Positions 1 to 8,463 of a DNA stretch of 37,618 nt are shown one piece after another (within the stretch, counting starts at the first letter, position 1; every line of letters starts with the position of its first letter). This DNA is from an uncultured Planctomycetaceae bacterium (GTDB lineage: Bacteria; Planctomycetota; Planctomycetia; Planctomycetales; Planctomycetaceae), in NCBI GenBank assembly GCA_913031625.1, contig CAJWGB010000023.1:1-37618 (forward strand). The letters run 5' to 3'. The notes beneath the pieces are model-generated. The model ran no database searches. It saw nothing but the letters and a program-made list of their open reading frames with translations, and was not told where the DNA came from. A program made the position numbers and the translations under genes.

Positions 1-34
1 ATAGTTCAATCTGCACTGCTCGGTTGCCACTCAT
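1..34 (-). CDS. Start of a downstream gene in the polysaccharide operon (partial, unknown product)
   Basis: On the minus strand an ATG at 34-32 overlaps the TAA stop of the preceding gene by one base and is preceded by a strong Shine-Dalgarno tract (GGAGGAG, about 7 bases upstream). It opens a frame reading MSGNRAVQIEL up to the window edge. The coupling and the strong ribosome site suggest a real co-transcribed gene continuing the exopolysaccharide operon. Eleven residues are too few to name the product. Confidence 0.55.
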   Translation of the reverse strand, partial: MSGNRAVQIEL

Positions 35-2664
35 TACAACTCCTCCTCCGGTAATTCGATGCCGGAGGACTGCCCAGCGGATAAGAGTTCAGTATCGGTT
101 GGCCGACGGCTCAAGCACCACTTGATATGCCGTACAGCCTCCTTAGACCGGCCCGCCTGAAGGAGTTTTAAACCCAGTTGTCTGCGAATTTCAAAGTCGT
201 TGGGCGCCTGCTGCCAGGCCTGTTCCAGGCAATAGATTGCCTGGTCTGAATTACCGTTGAAATTGAACAGTTCATGGCTGCTGCGCCAGAAAAAAGCGGT
301 CAGTTCCGACCCTGCTGCAATTTCATCGAAGTGTTCTTCGAACCAATGACTAATGACCCGACATTCGGACTCCCGATTCAATTTCTTTAGTTCCCTGTAC
401 ATCAGGAACAGCCCGTCAGTGCCTGGGTCCAGATGTTCAATGAGCTCTCTTCCCGTCAGGTAAGGTGCGAGACCTTTAACAATCACCGGACGAACAGCCG
501 GGTCCTTTCTGAAGGCCTGCTTCCACCAGTCCATCGCCTCGTCGAAGTGTCCCTGCTCCATTGAACCAAGGCCTGCTGCATACAGGATTACGCCTCGATG
601 AGGACGCAGGCGGATCGCCTGTTCGAGCAGGTTCTTCTCCTGTTCTTCTGTAATGCCAACCAGAAACCCGATCTGGCTCAGGATGAGCCACGACTCACCT
701 CGCATCGGCTGGCCGTGCAAAGAATGCTGGCACATCTTCAGTGCTCGATAGAGATCGGCGGCATGCGGGCCGAGTGCCCGGTTTAGCCACTCTGCCAGTT
801 CACGCGGCGAGGAAAACTCAGCTGAATGCACCGTGTTCCGAACTTCCCAGAGGCTCATTGGGTTATCGGAATGCTTCTGTTCGCGTTCGAAACGCCGCAG
901 ATACATCGCAGCAAGATCTGCGGAGGCTCGATAGTCCTGTGGGTCTTTGGTGCGGCAGCGTTCAAGATGCCCGATGATCTGATCCAGGTTGTCGTCCAGA
1001 GTTGTCATGGATGTCAGGGAGCCGGACTCCATTGCCTTGATTGCATCCCGGCGGTACAGATTCCAGTCTGCTTCAGACCCGGCGTCTCTGAGTCCGACGT
1101 TGGCCACCAGCTGGCCGGCAGGAAATGCAAGCAGGATGATCACCCATGCCATGAGGCCTGTGGCCGGACTCGTCCGCTGTTTCTGCTCTGTGTCCTGTGA
1201 TACTGATTCATGGCGCAGGCGAATCAACATCGCAGTCACCGTCAGCGTCAGGATCATGCATCCGGGAATATACCAGACAAAGTCCACGGCCGAATGAAGA
1301 ACGCTGGCTGTCAGGCCTGCTGTCAGGGCAATCGCGCGGTTGCGGGTTTTTCTGTTCCGAATCGATACGTAGCTGCAACGCGCAATGTAGACAATGCCGA
1401 TGAATAACAGAATGAGTCCCGGGAGTCCAAGTTCCAGGAGGACCTGCAGGTAACCGGACTCTGCGTGTGAAAATCGGACGCCCTGCTCAACAGTAATCCA
1501 GGTGGGATAGATTTCCGCATGGCTGCCCAGTCCGGCGCCTGTCAGCCAGAAGTTGGGAATGGCGTCTTTCAATGCACTCCAGAGAATATAACGAGCCTGA
1601 AGGAACTCAGAAGACGTTTCAGCTTCTGCAAGTACATTTAGCTTACTCTGCAGGTGGTCGAGGTCAAAGAATACTCCTGCAAGAACTACGAATCCGGCAG
1701 CAGGCGCGAGAAATCGAACTGAGGTTCGCACATGTTTTCGGACTGCAATGAATCCGATCACGGTGGCAATACAGAGCGCTGCCAGCCCTCCCCGGGAGAA
1801 GGACAACAGGCCGGCCACAAGAACCAGAGGGATTGCGCAGGCTGTGGCGTAGCGAATGACGCCGGGCTGCCCCGGGCCCTGACGGCGACGACCAAACTCT
1901 TTCACCTTCTTCTGACTGTCAGCCCAGCAAAGCAGTAACGGACCAATCCCAAGAGCAAGGAACTGGGCAAAATGATTGGGGTTACTAAAGGCTCCTTTTG
2001 CAGGCCATTCAGCGGAGCGAAAAGGATGGTCAAACATCCAGAGGAACTGTCCGTTTCCATAGAATAATTGCGCCAGTCCAAGAACTGCCATCCCGACAGC
2101 GGAGACTGCAACCAGCTTAATTAAGCGGTCGACATCCTTGACTGAGTTCAACTGCTGAATCAAAGTCAGGGCAAAGACACAATATCCGACGGTCAGGACA
2201 AGTCCTGATTGAGTCAGCGACGGAGCAAGAGATATCTGTGTCCACTCACTGAATGCCAGACCTCCTGAGTCGACTTTGAGGTTCTGTGTGGCCCAGGGCA
2301 GAAGTTTGCTGACAAGGCCTGGCGAGAGCGGTACCAGTTGCAGACACACCAGACTAATGGCCGCAATCGCAACTACTCCGGGCACTCCTGTCGACACACC
2401 CGGACGCGGGTCAAGAATGTGCGCCATTGCCCAGGAGACACCCATTAACACGCTCAGGCTGACAAACAGCAGGTTCCCGGATTCCTGAATCGTTGCTGAA
2501 GCCAGAGGGACTGCCAGAACAGCCACGGCCGTGCATACGCCTGCCAGCTGACGTAGTCGCGCGGCAAGCGAAGAGACCTGTCCACCGGTTATAGTCGTTG
2601 GAGCACGTTGCCCCATCAGGATGTTTGTCGTCAATCCCATGAACCTAGGCTGCCAGTTCACCAT
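34..2664 (-). CDS. O-antigen ligase/polymerase (Wzy_C) family membrane protein with C-terminal TPR region
   Basis: Protein of 876 residues. The first ~500 residues hold about ten or more hydrophobic segments. A Wzy_C-type periplasmic loop follows at about residues 375-410 (GLGSHAEIYP, then FSHAESGYLQVLLELG), typical of O-antigen ligases and polymerases that transfer or polymerise undecaprenyl-linked glycans. After the last membrane segment comes a ~360-residue soluble part with TPR-like helical repeats, for example the segment with WWKQAFRKDP and the C-terminal one with RQLGLKLLQAGRSKEAVRHI. It follows the Wzc-like kinase and overlaps its end by 20 bases from the first ATG; a second ATG at 2640 would leave a 4-base gap and is equally likely. 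Inferred role: polymerisation or ligation of the exported polysaccharide. The family is certain; polymerase versus ligase cannot be decided. Confidence 0.85.
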   Translation of the reverse strand: MVNWQPRFMGLTTNILMGQRAPTTITGGQVSSLAARLRQLAGVCTAVAVLAVPLASATIQESGNLLFVSLSVLMGVSWAMAHILDPRPGVSTGVPGVVAIAAISLVCLQLVPLSPGLVSKLLPWATQNLKVDSGGLAFSEWTQISLAPSLTQSGLVLTVGYCVFALTLIQQLNSVKDVDRLIKLVAVSAVGMAVLGLAQLFYGNGQFLWMFDHPFRSAEWPAKGAFSNPNHFAQFLALGIGPLLLCWADSQKKVKEFGRRRQGPGQPGVIRYATACAIPLVLVAGLLSFSRGGLAALCIATVIGFIAVRKHVRTSVRFLAPAAGFVVLAGVFFDLDHLQSKLNVLAEAETSSEFLQARYILWSALKDAIPNFWLTGAGLGSHAEIYPTWITVEQGVRFSHAESGYLQVLLELGLPGLILLFIGIVYIARCSYVSIRNRKTRNRAIALTAGLTASVLHSAVDFVWYIPGCMILTLTVTAMLIRLRHESVSQDTEQKQRTSPATGLMAWVIILLAFPAGQLVANVGLRDAGSEADWNLYRRDAIKAMESGSLTSMTTLDDNLDQIIGHLERCRTKDPQDYRASADLAAMYLRRFEREQKHSDNPMSLWEVRNTVHSAEFSSPRELAEWLNRALGPHAADLYRALKMCQHSLHGQPMRGESWLILSQIGFLVGITEEQEKNLLEQAIRLRPHRGVILYAAGLGSMEQGHFDEAMDWWKQAFRKDPAVRPVIVKGLAPYLTGRELIEHLDPGTDGLFLMYRELKKLNRESECRVISHWFEEHFDEIAAGSELTAFFWRSSHELFNFNGNSDQAIYCLEQAWQQAPNDFEIRRQLGLKLLQAGRSKEAVRHIKWCLSRRPTDTELLSAGQSSGIELPEEEL

Positions 2665-4909
2665 CCGTCATCTGGTCATACTCATCGTCGTCTTCGTCAT
2701 GGCCGTAGCCGTACTGCGACTCATAGCCGTAACCGTAACCGTAACCGTAGCCATAGCCGTACCCCTGACCTTCCTTCTCTGAACTGAGGCCCATGTTTAC
2801 CACCACGCCAACCGGAGTAAGGTCCAGCGATCGCAGTGTGTCCACTGTACGACTGATCATGCTTCTGTGTGTCGTCGCTGGATTCATCAGATAGAGCAGC
2901 CCATCAACATAGCGACCGACAATCGCAGCGTCGCTGACCGGCATGCTGGGAGGACAGTCAACCATCACCTGGTCGTAGTTGGCAACTGCCCAATCCAGAA
3001 GTTCGGACAATGCCGGCATCGACAGCAGCGTGCCCGCGTTCAGGATACGAGGTCCACATGGCAGGACGTACAGTCCGTCCACGTCGGTTGGAGTGACCCG
3101 TTCGCTGGCCAGTTCTGCGATGCCACCGTCCGCCTGCAGGATCTCCGACAGGCCGCCGTTGCCGCGAACTTCCAGCAGGCGCGACAGTCCGGGTCGACGC
3201 ATGTCTGCGTCGATCAACAGAGTCTTCTGCCCGGTCTGAGCAAAGGAAGCTGCAAGGTTGACGGTGGTCACCGTCTTTCCTTCGCCGGCATCTGTACTTG
3301 TGACAGCCAGGCATTTCGATTGCTGGGCTGTCAGCGTGACAGCTGTTTTCAGAGTGCGGAATGCCTCGGCCTGGACTGTCTGTGCAAATTTCTCAAGATA
3401 GATTTTGCACTGACTCAGTTGTTCCTCTGGCAGTCGTCGGATGATTCCCAGAACTGGCAGTCCAAGTTCGTCCTGCACGTCTTCCGGAGTGCGGAGGCGA
3501 TCATCCATCAGGTCCAGCACGTAGATCACCCCCATGGCCGCCATGAACGCAAGGACGCAGTAGAATATCAGTCTCGAATTGAGTGATTCCAGAGATGGTG
3601 TACGAGGAACCATCGCGTCGCTCAGGACTGCCACTTTAAAGTGAGTGGCATTCTCAGAAATCTTGATCGAATTAAGACGGTTCAGCAGAGAGCTGCGGAG
3701 TTCCGTCAGCGATTCGATTTCCCGTTCTTTAAAATCAATCGATGCAAGTTTGTTGCTGATGTTCAGTGCTTCTGCACGGACCTCGTTGTATTCCTCCTGC
3801 AGTGACGACTCAAACTGTTGAATGGAATTCAATTCAGCCTGCAGACTGTCCATCAGCCACTGGCCGGCTTCCGGACCCCGAATTCCGATTTGCAATCGGC
3901 GGTCAAGGTCTGCTCGTGCGGCTTTGACCCGCTGTTCGAACAATTGAATTTTGCTGGTCCGGGAAATGATCTCCGGATGCCCGGATCCGTAGTGGCGACG
4001 CAGAACCGACAACTCGCCCTGTTCGTCATTCAGTTTGTCTTCCAGTGTTTCAATGGCCTTTACGTCGAGTCCTGGTCGCCCTGGCACCTGTTGCATGACT
4101 TCGGGACCGACGATGCGCTGCAGTGCCTGCACAGCGGGAGTCAGGTCTGCCTGGGTGGCCACCAGCCGGCGAGCGGACTTCATGGCTGCTTCCAGTTCCA
4201 TTCGCTGGCTTCGGAGTTCTGTAAATCGCTGGTTGATCTGCCCGACTCGTTCCACCAACGGATGCGATTGAGTTGAGTTCTTGTTGATCACAATGTCGCC
4301 ACAATCGCGGCGCTCTTCGAGGAGTTCCTTATTCTTCTCGATCAGCTTTGTCTCAACCCCTCTACGATCTTCCTGCAGCCTGTTCATCAATGTGACTGTC
4401 AGGCTGGTCTGATAATCTTCAATGAACTGTTCTGAGACTTCCTGCAGGGCTTCAATGACAGCGACCGTCGATTCCGGGTCCCTGGAACGGCAGGAAATCG
4501 TCAGGTCCTGTGACGCAGAATTGAACTTTACGGTCAGCATCTTTCGCAATTCGCCCGGCCAACGAAGCGAATCCACACCACTCAGCTCAGGGGGTTTCGG
4601 GTCAAGGTTTTCAGCAGTCTGCGTCAGTGACTTATCACTCAGCATCAAGTGCTTGTACCCCGCCATGGCCGCTTCCAGAGGAGCGCCAAAGTTGGCCATG
4701 TCACTTCCGGTTTGACGCACCAGCATCTTGGTGCCAGCTTCATAGATCTGCGGCTGTCGATTGTGTTTGACAACAGCGAGGAAACAGGCGGCGGCAACAA
4801 AGCCGACGATGATCAGCTTGTGACGATTGACCACGCGCAGAAATCTCAGCAGCCCCTGCAGGCTGTTGCCTTGACTTGATGCTGATTGTTCCGGCTGCTC
4901 CAGTTCCAT
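2645..4909 (-). CDS. wzc: Wzc-like polysaccharide co-polymerase / tyrosine autokinase (BY-kinase)
   Basis: Protein of 754 residues with the full bacterial tyrosine kinase layout. There is a Wzz-type N-terminal domain with a membrane segment at about 31-47, a long coiled-coil periplasmic region at 170-420, a proline-containing motif and second membrane segment at 435-467, and a cytoplasmic kinase domain. The kinase shows Walker A (TSTDAGEGKT, 537-546), Walker A' (LLIDADMRRP, 564-573) and Walker B (VMVDCPP, 648-654). The C-terminus carries a tyrosine cluster at 717-744 made largely of Tyr-Gly dipeptides, the expected autophosphorylation tail, followed by an acidic stretch. BY-kinases control polymer length and export through cycles of tail phosphorylation. 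The gene lies 56 bases after the Wza-like gene and overlaps the Wzy-like gene. No cognate low-molecular-weight phosphatase is visible in the window. Confidence 0.95.
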   Translation of the reverse strand: MELEQPEQSASSQGNSLQGLLRFLRVVNRHKLIIVGFVAAACFLAVVKHNRQPQIYEAGTKMLVRQTGSDMANFGAPLEAAMAGYKHLMLSDKSLTQTAENLDPKPPELSGVDSLRWPGELRKMLTVKFNSASQDLTISCRSRDPESTVAVIEALQEVSEQFIEDYQTSLTVTLMNRLQEDRRGVETKLIEKNKELLEERRDCGDIVINKNSTQSHPLVERVGQINQRFTELRSQRMELEAAMKSARRLVATQADLTPAVQALQRIVGPEVMQQVPGRPGLDVKAIETLEDKLNDEQGELSVLRRHYGSGHPEIISRTSKIQLFEQRVKAARADLDRRLQIGIRGPEAGQWLMDSLQAELNSIQQFESSLQEEYNEVRAEALNISNKLASIDFKEREIESLTELRSSLLNRLNSIKISENATHFKVAVLSDAMVPRTPSLESLNSRLIFYCVLAFMAAMGVIYVLDLMDDRLRTPEDVQDELGLPVLGIIRRLPEEQLSQCKIYLEKFAQTVQAEAFRTLKTAVTLTAQQSKCLAVTSTDAGEGKTVTTVNLAASFAQTGQKTLLIDADMRRPGLSRLLEVRGNGGLSEILQADGGIAELASERVTPTDVDGLYVLPCGPRILNAGTLLSMPALSELLDWAVANYDQVMVDCPPSMPVSDAAIVGRYVDGLLYLMNPATTHRSMISRTVDTLRSLDLTPVGVVVNMGLSSEKEGQGYGYGYGYGYGYGYESQYGYGHDEDDDEYDQMTDGELAA
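2727..2762 (-). repeat. Short tandem repeat encoding Tyr-Gly dipeptides in the Wzc tail
   Basis: The plus strand shows consecutive six-base units ccgtaa, then ccgtag and ccatag. Read on the minus strand these give repeated Tyr-Gly codon pairs (TACGGT and TATGGC variants). They encode the regular part of the tyrosine cluster, about residues 716-728 of the kinase. Because the unit is six bases, slippage would add or remove Tyr-Gly pairs without changing frame. Confidence 0.8.
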
Positions 4910-4965
4910 GCGAATGGCGGTCCCTGCCCTTTGAGACTCAGGTCCTCTGAGTCCTCTGATTTACG

Positions 4966-6003
4966 TTAGATTCCCCGAAACGCCTGTGTCCCCAGGCCAA
5001 CCAGTCCGCTGACTGTGGACATGGTAAATGTGAGGATGTTCTCATCCACATTGACAATGTCATTGGGCGCCAGAACAAGGTTCTCAACCGGGTCCTTTCT
5101 GGCTCTCCGAAGTGAACCCTTGATCAAGACACGTTTCTTTTCAGATGGCACATATCTGCTGATTGTGACGCTGTCCATGATCCAGTTGGAGTAGCGCTGA
5201 CCACCTGACATTGTAATTGCATCAGTGAGTCGCAGACTTCGCCCGACGGGAATATCAATGACCTGATTACTGATGACACCTGTCATCTTGATTTGCCCAG
5301 GTGGCCGCTGCTGAAAGTCTACGACTGCACCAGGGGGAATGATTATCTGCGCCAGTTGCTCATCCGACGTCTGAGCCAGGTCGATTTGTTCACCGGGCTG
5401 ACTACCGGTCATGCTGACTGGCGTGATTTCGTTTTCGAGCATTTGAGCACGCCTGGAATGACTCAATGTGACAATCCCAGTCGCATTTTTGAGGACACCG
5501 CCCGCACGGACAATGACGTCCGCCAGTGAGAGGCTTTCGGCCTTGAAGCTGAGTGGTCCGGGACTTCCGACGGCACCAGTAACAAGTAATGACTGCTCTT
5601 CCTTTTCTTCACGCTGCACACTCACTGATGGAGTCAGGAAGATGTCACGTTGAAGGCTGGCCTGAACGATCTGCTGTTCGGCCTGAGAATTCGTGAGTCC
5701 ACCCAGCTGAACGCCTCCAATGATCGGCAGTCGGACCTGCCCCTGGTCATCGACCGTCACCTCCCATGAGAGGTTGGAATCCGACCGAAGTGTTCCCGTA
5801 TCAATATTCACTTTCAGGCGGTCACCGTTTTGGATGACTTCATCATTGACGATTGGTCGAGCGAAAGATGTGAGGTTGATGCGTGAAAAATCACGCAATG
5901 GATAAGCCGCGTACCTGGCAGGCAGATCTGACGGCGCAAACCGGCTTGCACACCCGGTCAGGCTGCAAAACATCACCAGAACGCTCAGTGTCCGTGTGGC
6001 CAT
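4966..6003 (-). CDS. wza: Wza-like polysaccharide export lipoprotein (SLBB domains)
   Basis: Protein of 345 residues beginning with a lipoprotein signal peptide whose lipobox is SLTGC (Cys18). A polysaccharide export (Poly_export) domain lies at about 55-130 (GDRLKVNIDTG and QVRLPIIGGVQLGGLT). Two SLBB-like segments follow (VTGAVGSPGPLSFKAESLSLADVIVRAGG, cut here as the region around 140-170, and MTGVISNQVIDIPVGRSL around 240-260). In this family the lipoprotein forms the outer-membrane channel working with Wzc. It is first in the minus-strand operon and diverges from the esterase gene across a 285-base spacer. The ATG at 6003 gives the signal peptide directly. The assignment is firm; the polymer exported is unknown. 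Confidence 0.92.
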   Translation of the reverse strand: MATRTLSVLVMFCSLTGCASRFAPSDLPARYAAYPLRDFSRINLTSFARPIVNDEVIQNGDRLKVNIDTGTLRSDSNLSWEVTVDDQGQVRLPIIGGVQLGGLTNSQAEQQIVQASLQRDIFLTPSVSVQREEKEEQSLLVTGAVGSPGPLSFKAESLSLADVIVRAGGVLKNATGIVTLSHSRRAQMLENEITPVSMTGSQPGEQIDLAQTSDEQLAQIIIPPGAVVDFQQRPPGQIKMTGVISNQVIDIPVGRSLRLTDAITMSGGQRYSNWIMDSVTISRYVPSEKKRVLIKGSLRRARKDPVENLVLAPNDIVNVDENILTFTMSTVSGLVGLGTQAFRGI

Positions 6004-6197
6004 GATCCGATCAACAAGATGCCAATTTGAAGTCTTCCGCTACACCTGCAGCGGAATCTGCGCGTATCTATACACCAGCCCCAGGGTGACTACACAGACA
6101 ACTTTCGCCCGAATTCATAGTCCCGGGCATCGGACCGAAATTCGCATTCTGAACACCTCGAGAGACTGGCAGATCCTGTCGGTTGGCCCGCAGTTGG

Positions 6198-6212
6198 CGG
6201 CAGATTCTGCCG
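6198..6212. promoter_or_regulatory. Perfect 7+1+7 palindrome in the wza/esterase divergent spacer
   Basis: CGGCAGA-T-TCTGCCG is a perfect dyad inside the 285-base spacer between two divergent genes, about 195 bases upstream of the wza start and 77 bases upstream of the esterase start. Its size fits a homodimeric regulator operator. No regulator gene is adjacent, and the match could be chance in GC-rich DNA. Confidence 0.25.
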
Positions 6213-6288
6213 ATTTGTCGACACGCCCCGTACTTTCGCTGGTGAATCGACGCAGGTACCATGCGTCTGATTCCAGTCGCCCCGTCAG

Positions 6289-7080
6289 ATGAATAAACAG
6301 ATGCGCCAGATTCTCATAGCTACCCTTCTTGTCAGTTTTGCCTCAGCTGGCGAATCCCGTCATCAAATGGCACGTGTTGTTGGTGATCATCGGTTGTCGT
6401 GGATCGAGCAGTTTCCTGATTCGCCGGCTCCTGCGGCTGGCAGACCATTGCTCCTGTTCCTGCACGGATATGGTGAGTGTGGCGAAAACCTGGAGCTCGT
6501 CAGAAAACACGGCCCCCCGAAACTCCGAGAGAGAATTCCCCAGTTGAAGTCCTGTGTTGTGATTTCGCCGCAGTGCCCGAAGAACAGCTGGTGGCGCGTT
6601 GCGGCCCTGAAATCGCTGATCTCCGAAGTCATCGCTCGCCGCGGCGACGTTGATACGTCTCGTATCTACGTGACTGGATTGAGTATGGGCGGCTATGGGT
6701 CATGGAGTCTTTTGTCTCGCTACCCCGGCTACTTTGCCGCTGCGGTTCCGATTTGTGGAGGCGGTGATCCGTTTCGCCTGCCAAAGAACCGACCACCTGT
6801 GAAACAGGGGATCAGGAACGAGTTTCTCCCTGATGGACTCAAAAGATCGGCCAGGACTCCCATCTGGACATTTCATGGAACAAAGGATGGGGCTGTCCCT
6901 GTTGCAGAATCTCAGAGACTGGTCGATCTTCTGAAGGCTGCGGGAAGCAATGTTCGGTTCACAGTTTACGAGGGGGTCGGACATGTTGGCGCGTGGGAGA
7001 AGGCATACACCGATGCTGAAATGTGGAATTGGATGTTCAGTCAGTCCAGGCCTCAGGATAATCAGGCAAAGGACAGGTAG
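6289..7080 (+). CDS. Secreted alpha/beta-hydrolase (PHB-depolymerase/LpqC-like or prolyl-oligopeptidase-like esterase)
   Basis: Protein of 263 residues with an N-terminal signal peptide (hydrophobic about 7-20). The alpha/beta-hydrolase signature is complete. An oxyanion-hole HG is at 59-60 (LLLFLHGYGE), the nucleophile elbow is GLSMGGYGSW with Ser132, the catalytic Asp is likely Asp200 (FHGTKDGAVPV), and the catalytic His is likely His232 (GVGHVGAWEKAY). This arrangement is typical of exported 'predicted peptidase/esterase' proteins near poly(3-hydroxybutyrate) depolymerases; the true ester or peptide substrate cannot be told. A second ATG at 6301 is possible. It ends 3 bases before the AlkA-type glycosylase and is probably co-transcribed with it. 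Confidence 0.85.
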   Translation: MNKQMRQILIATLLVSFASAGESRHQMARVVGDHRLSWIEQFPDSPAPAAGRPLLLFLHGYGECGENLELVRKHGPPKLRERIPQLKSCVVISPQCPKNSWWRVAALKSLISEVIARRGDVDTSRIYVTGLSMGGYGSWSLLSRYPGYFAAAVPICGGGDPFRLPKNRPPVKQGIRNEFLPDGLKRSARTPIWTFHGTKDGAVPVAESQRLVDLLKAAGSNVRFTVYEGVGHVGAWEKAYTDAEMWNWMFSQSRPQDNQAKDR

Positions 7081-7083
7081 CCC

Positions 7084-7998
7084 GTGGCTGCAGCTGAGTC
7101 TATCCGGGTCACTTTGCATCTGCCTCAACCCTACAGTCTGCGGCAGACATTCGGACTGTGGCGGCTGAGCAAAGCTGATCCGTGTCTTCAGTTTCCCGAT
7201 TCCAGTTCAGTGCGGCTGGCGCTAAGGACGCCCAGGGGACCGATTCAAATTGATGCTCTGCAGGCGGGCGATGCAGATCTCGACGTACAGGTTGTTGGTG
7301 ATGGCGCGTTCTGGATCAGGGAACGACTTCCCGCGCTTTTCGGACTTAACGACAATCCCGGTGAGTTTCTGCCGGAAGGCAGAGTTTGTGATCTTATTCG
7401 ACGTCATCCGGGAGCGCACCTGCCGACGGCTCCGGTCATCTCTGCAAGATTGGTGCAACTTGTCCTGCAACAGCTGGTGAGCTGGGAGGATGCTGCGTCA
7501 TCGTGGAGTCGACTGGTTCGGACTCATGGTGATGAGGCGCCGGGCGACTGCGGAATGTGGGTTCCACCATCAGTCACCACACTTCGTTCGCTTGGTTATT
7601 ATGATCTTGTCCAGTGTGGCGTCTTGCCGCGGCAGGCTCGACTGGTGCTTCGACTCGCTCCGGAGTTCTCTCGGCTTGAGCGTTTGGCCGGGGATCCTCT
7701 GCGGCTGGCCGGGTACCTGAAAAAGCTGCCCGGAATTGGTCCATGGACGATTCAGTATCTTGCTGGTTCAGCACTGGGCCAGTCAGATGCAGTTCTGACG
7801 GGAGACTATGCCCTGCCCCACGCCATCTCGTGGTTTCTTCGGGAGCAGCCGCGCAGCAGTGATGAAGAGATGCTGCGTCTGCTGGAGCCGTATCGGGGGC
7901 ATCGATTCCGAGTGCAGCAGCTCATCCTGCAAAATGGTCCGCTCGCGCCTCGGCGTGGGCCGAAGATTCGTGCTCATTGGAAGAAGGCAGATGGTTGA
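7084..7998 (+). CDS. AlkA-type DNA-3-methyladenine glycosylase (HhH-GPD superfamily)
   Basis: Protein of 304 residues. A helix-hairpin-helix motif at 214-222 (LPGIGPWT) is followed by QYLAGSALG and by TGDYAL, which carries the conserved catalytic aspartate (Asp241). This is the order seen in AlkA-like glycosylases that remove alkylated bases in base-excision repair. The N-terminal ~115 residues correspond to the divergent AlkA N-domain. The start is GTG, three bases after the upstream stop, with an AGGACAGG ribosome site about 8 bases before it, so translation is probably coupled to the esterase gene. No Ada or O6-methyltransferase gene is nearby. Confidence 0.85.
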   Translation: MAAAESIRVTLHLPQPYSLRQTFGLWRLSKADPCLQFPDSSSVRLALRTPRGPIQIDALQAGDADLDVQVVGDGAFWIRERLPALFGLNDNPGEFLPEGRVCDLIRRHPGAHLPTAPVISARLVQLVLQQLVSWEDAASSWSRLVRTHGDEAPGDCGMWVPPSVTTLRSLGYYDLVQCGVLPRQARLVLRLAPEFSRLERLAGDPLRLAGYLKKLPGIGPWTIQYLAGSALGQSDAVLTGDYALPHAISWFLREQPRSSDEEMLRLLEPYRGHRFRVQQLILQNGPLAPRRGPKIRAHWKKADG

Positions 7999-8000
7999 GG

Positions 8001-8355
8001 ATGGTTCAGACGCAGCCGCAGGACGAGTCAGACGTCAAACTACTCTCCGCAATGAAAGACTATGGGGGGCACGTGGTTGGCACAGCAGAGGATGATGATG
8101 GTCCCGATTATGCGTTCACCGCAGGCATGTTTCAGACACATGAAGCACCTGGAATATGTATTGTTGGCCTTGATGAGTTTCAGGTCATGATGCAGTGAGT
8201 GAACAGGTCTGCCGAACTCCCGGCAGCGGGAGAGGGGATCGCCAGCTGGCACGCTCGGCCGGTGGCCCGAACTTTGCGGCTGTTGCTTACCTTCCCGATG
8301 GTGCAGCGGTCCGTCGGGATGCTGCGGATGATAAATGGGAACCTGAGTCCAGTTA
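8001..8355 (+). pseudogene. Decayed DUF4262-like gene
   Basis: An ATG two bases after the glycosylase stop opens a 65-codon frame ending at 8198. The product resembles the first half of DUF4262 proteins (YGGHVVGTAEDDDGPDYAFT, then AGMFQTHEAPGICIVGLD). Family members normally run to about 130-150 residues and end with a motif like FPxLQxVWPD...W. Past the stop, FPMVQ appears in the same frame and DDKWEPE in another frame at about the right distance. This suggests the original gene extended to about 8355 and was broken by a nonsense mutation and a frameshift. The DUF4262 identification is from memory of the family pattern; the decay is inference. A functional short protein is not excluded. Confidence 0.45.
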
Positions 8356-8463
8356 GAACGCGGTGTGCGTTGCGGAAACGCAAAGTCAGGTCTCTGATCA
8401 GGCCGATTCCTGTCTCTTTAACGTGGCTTCGCTGATGCGAATACGTGGGCGCGACTGGGGCAC

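Noticed and set aside
2720-2770. Tandem repeat resembling a telomere-like or CRISPR repeat
   Set aside because: Units are six bases without spacers and lie in frame within the kinase tail, so it is a coding microsatellite.
2867-3586. 239-codon plus-strand frame antisense to the Wzc-like gene
   Set aside because: Lies entirely inside a firmly identified gene on the other strand; composition (Gln, His, Arg-rich) is that of a shadow frame and no domain is recognised.
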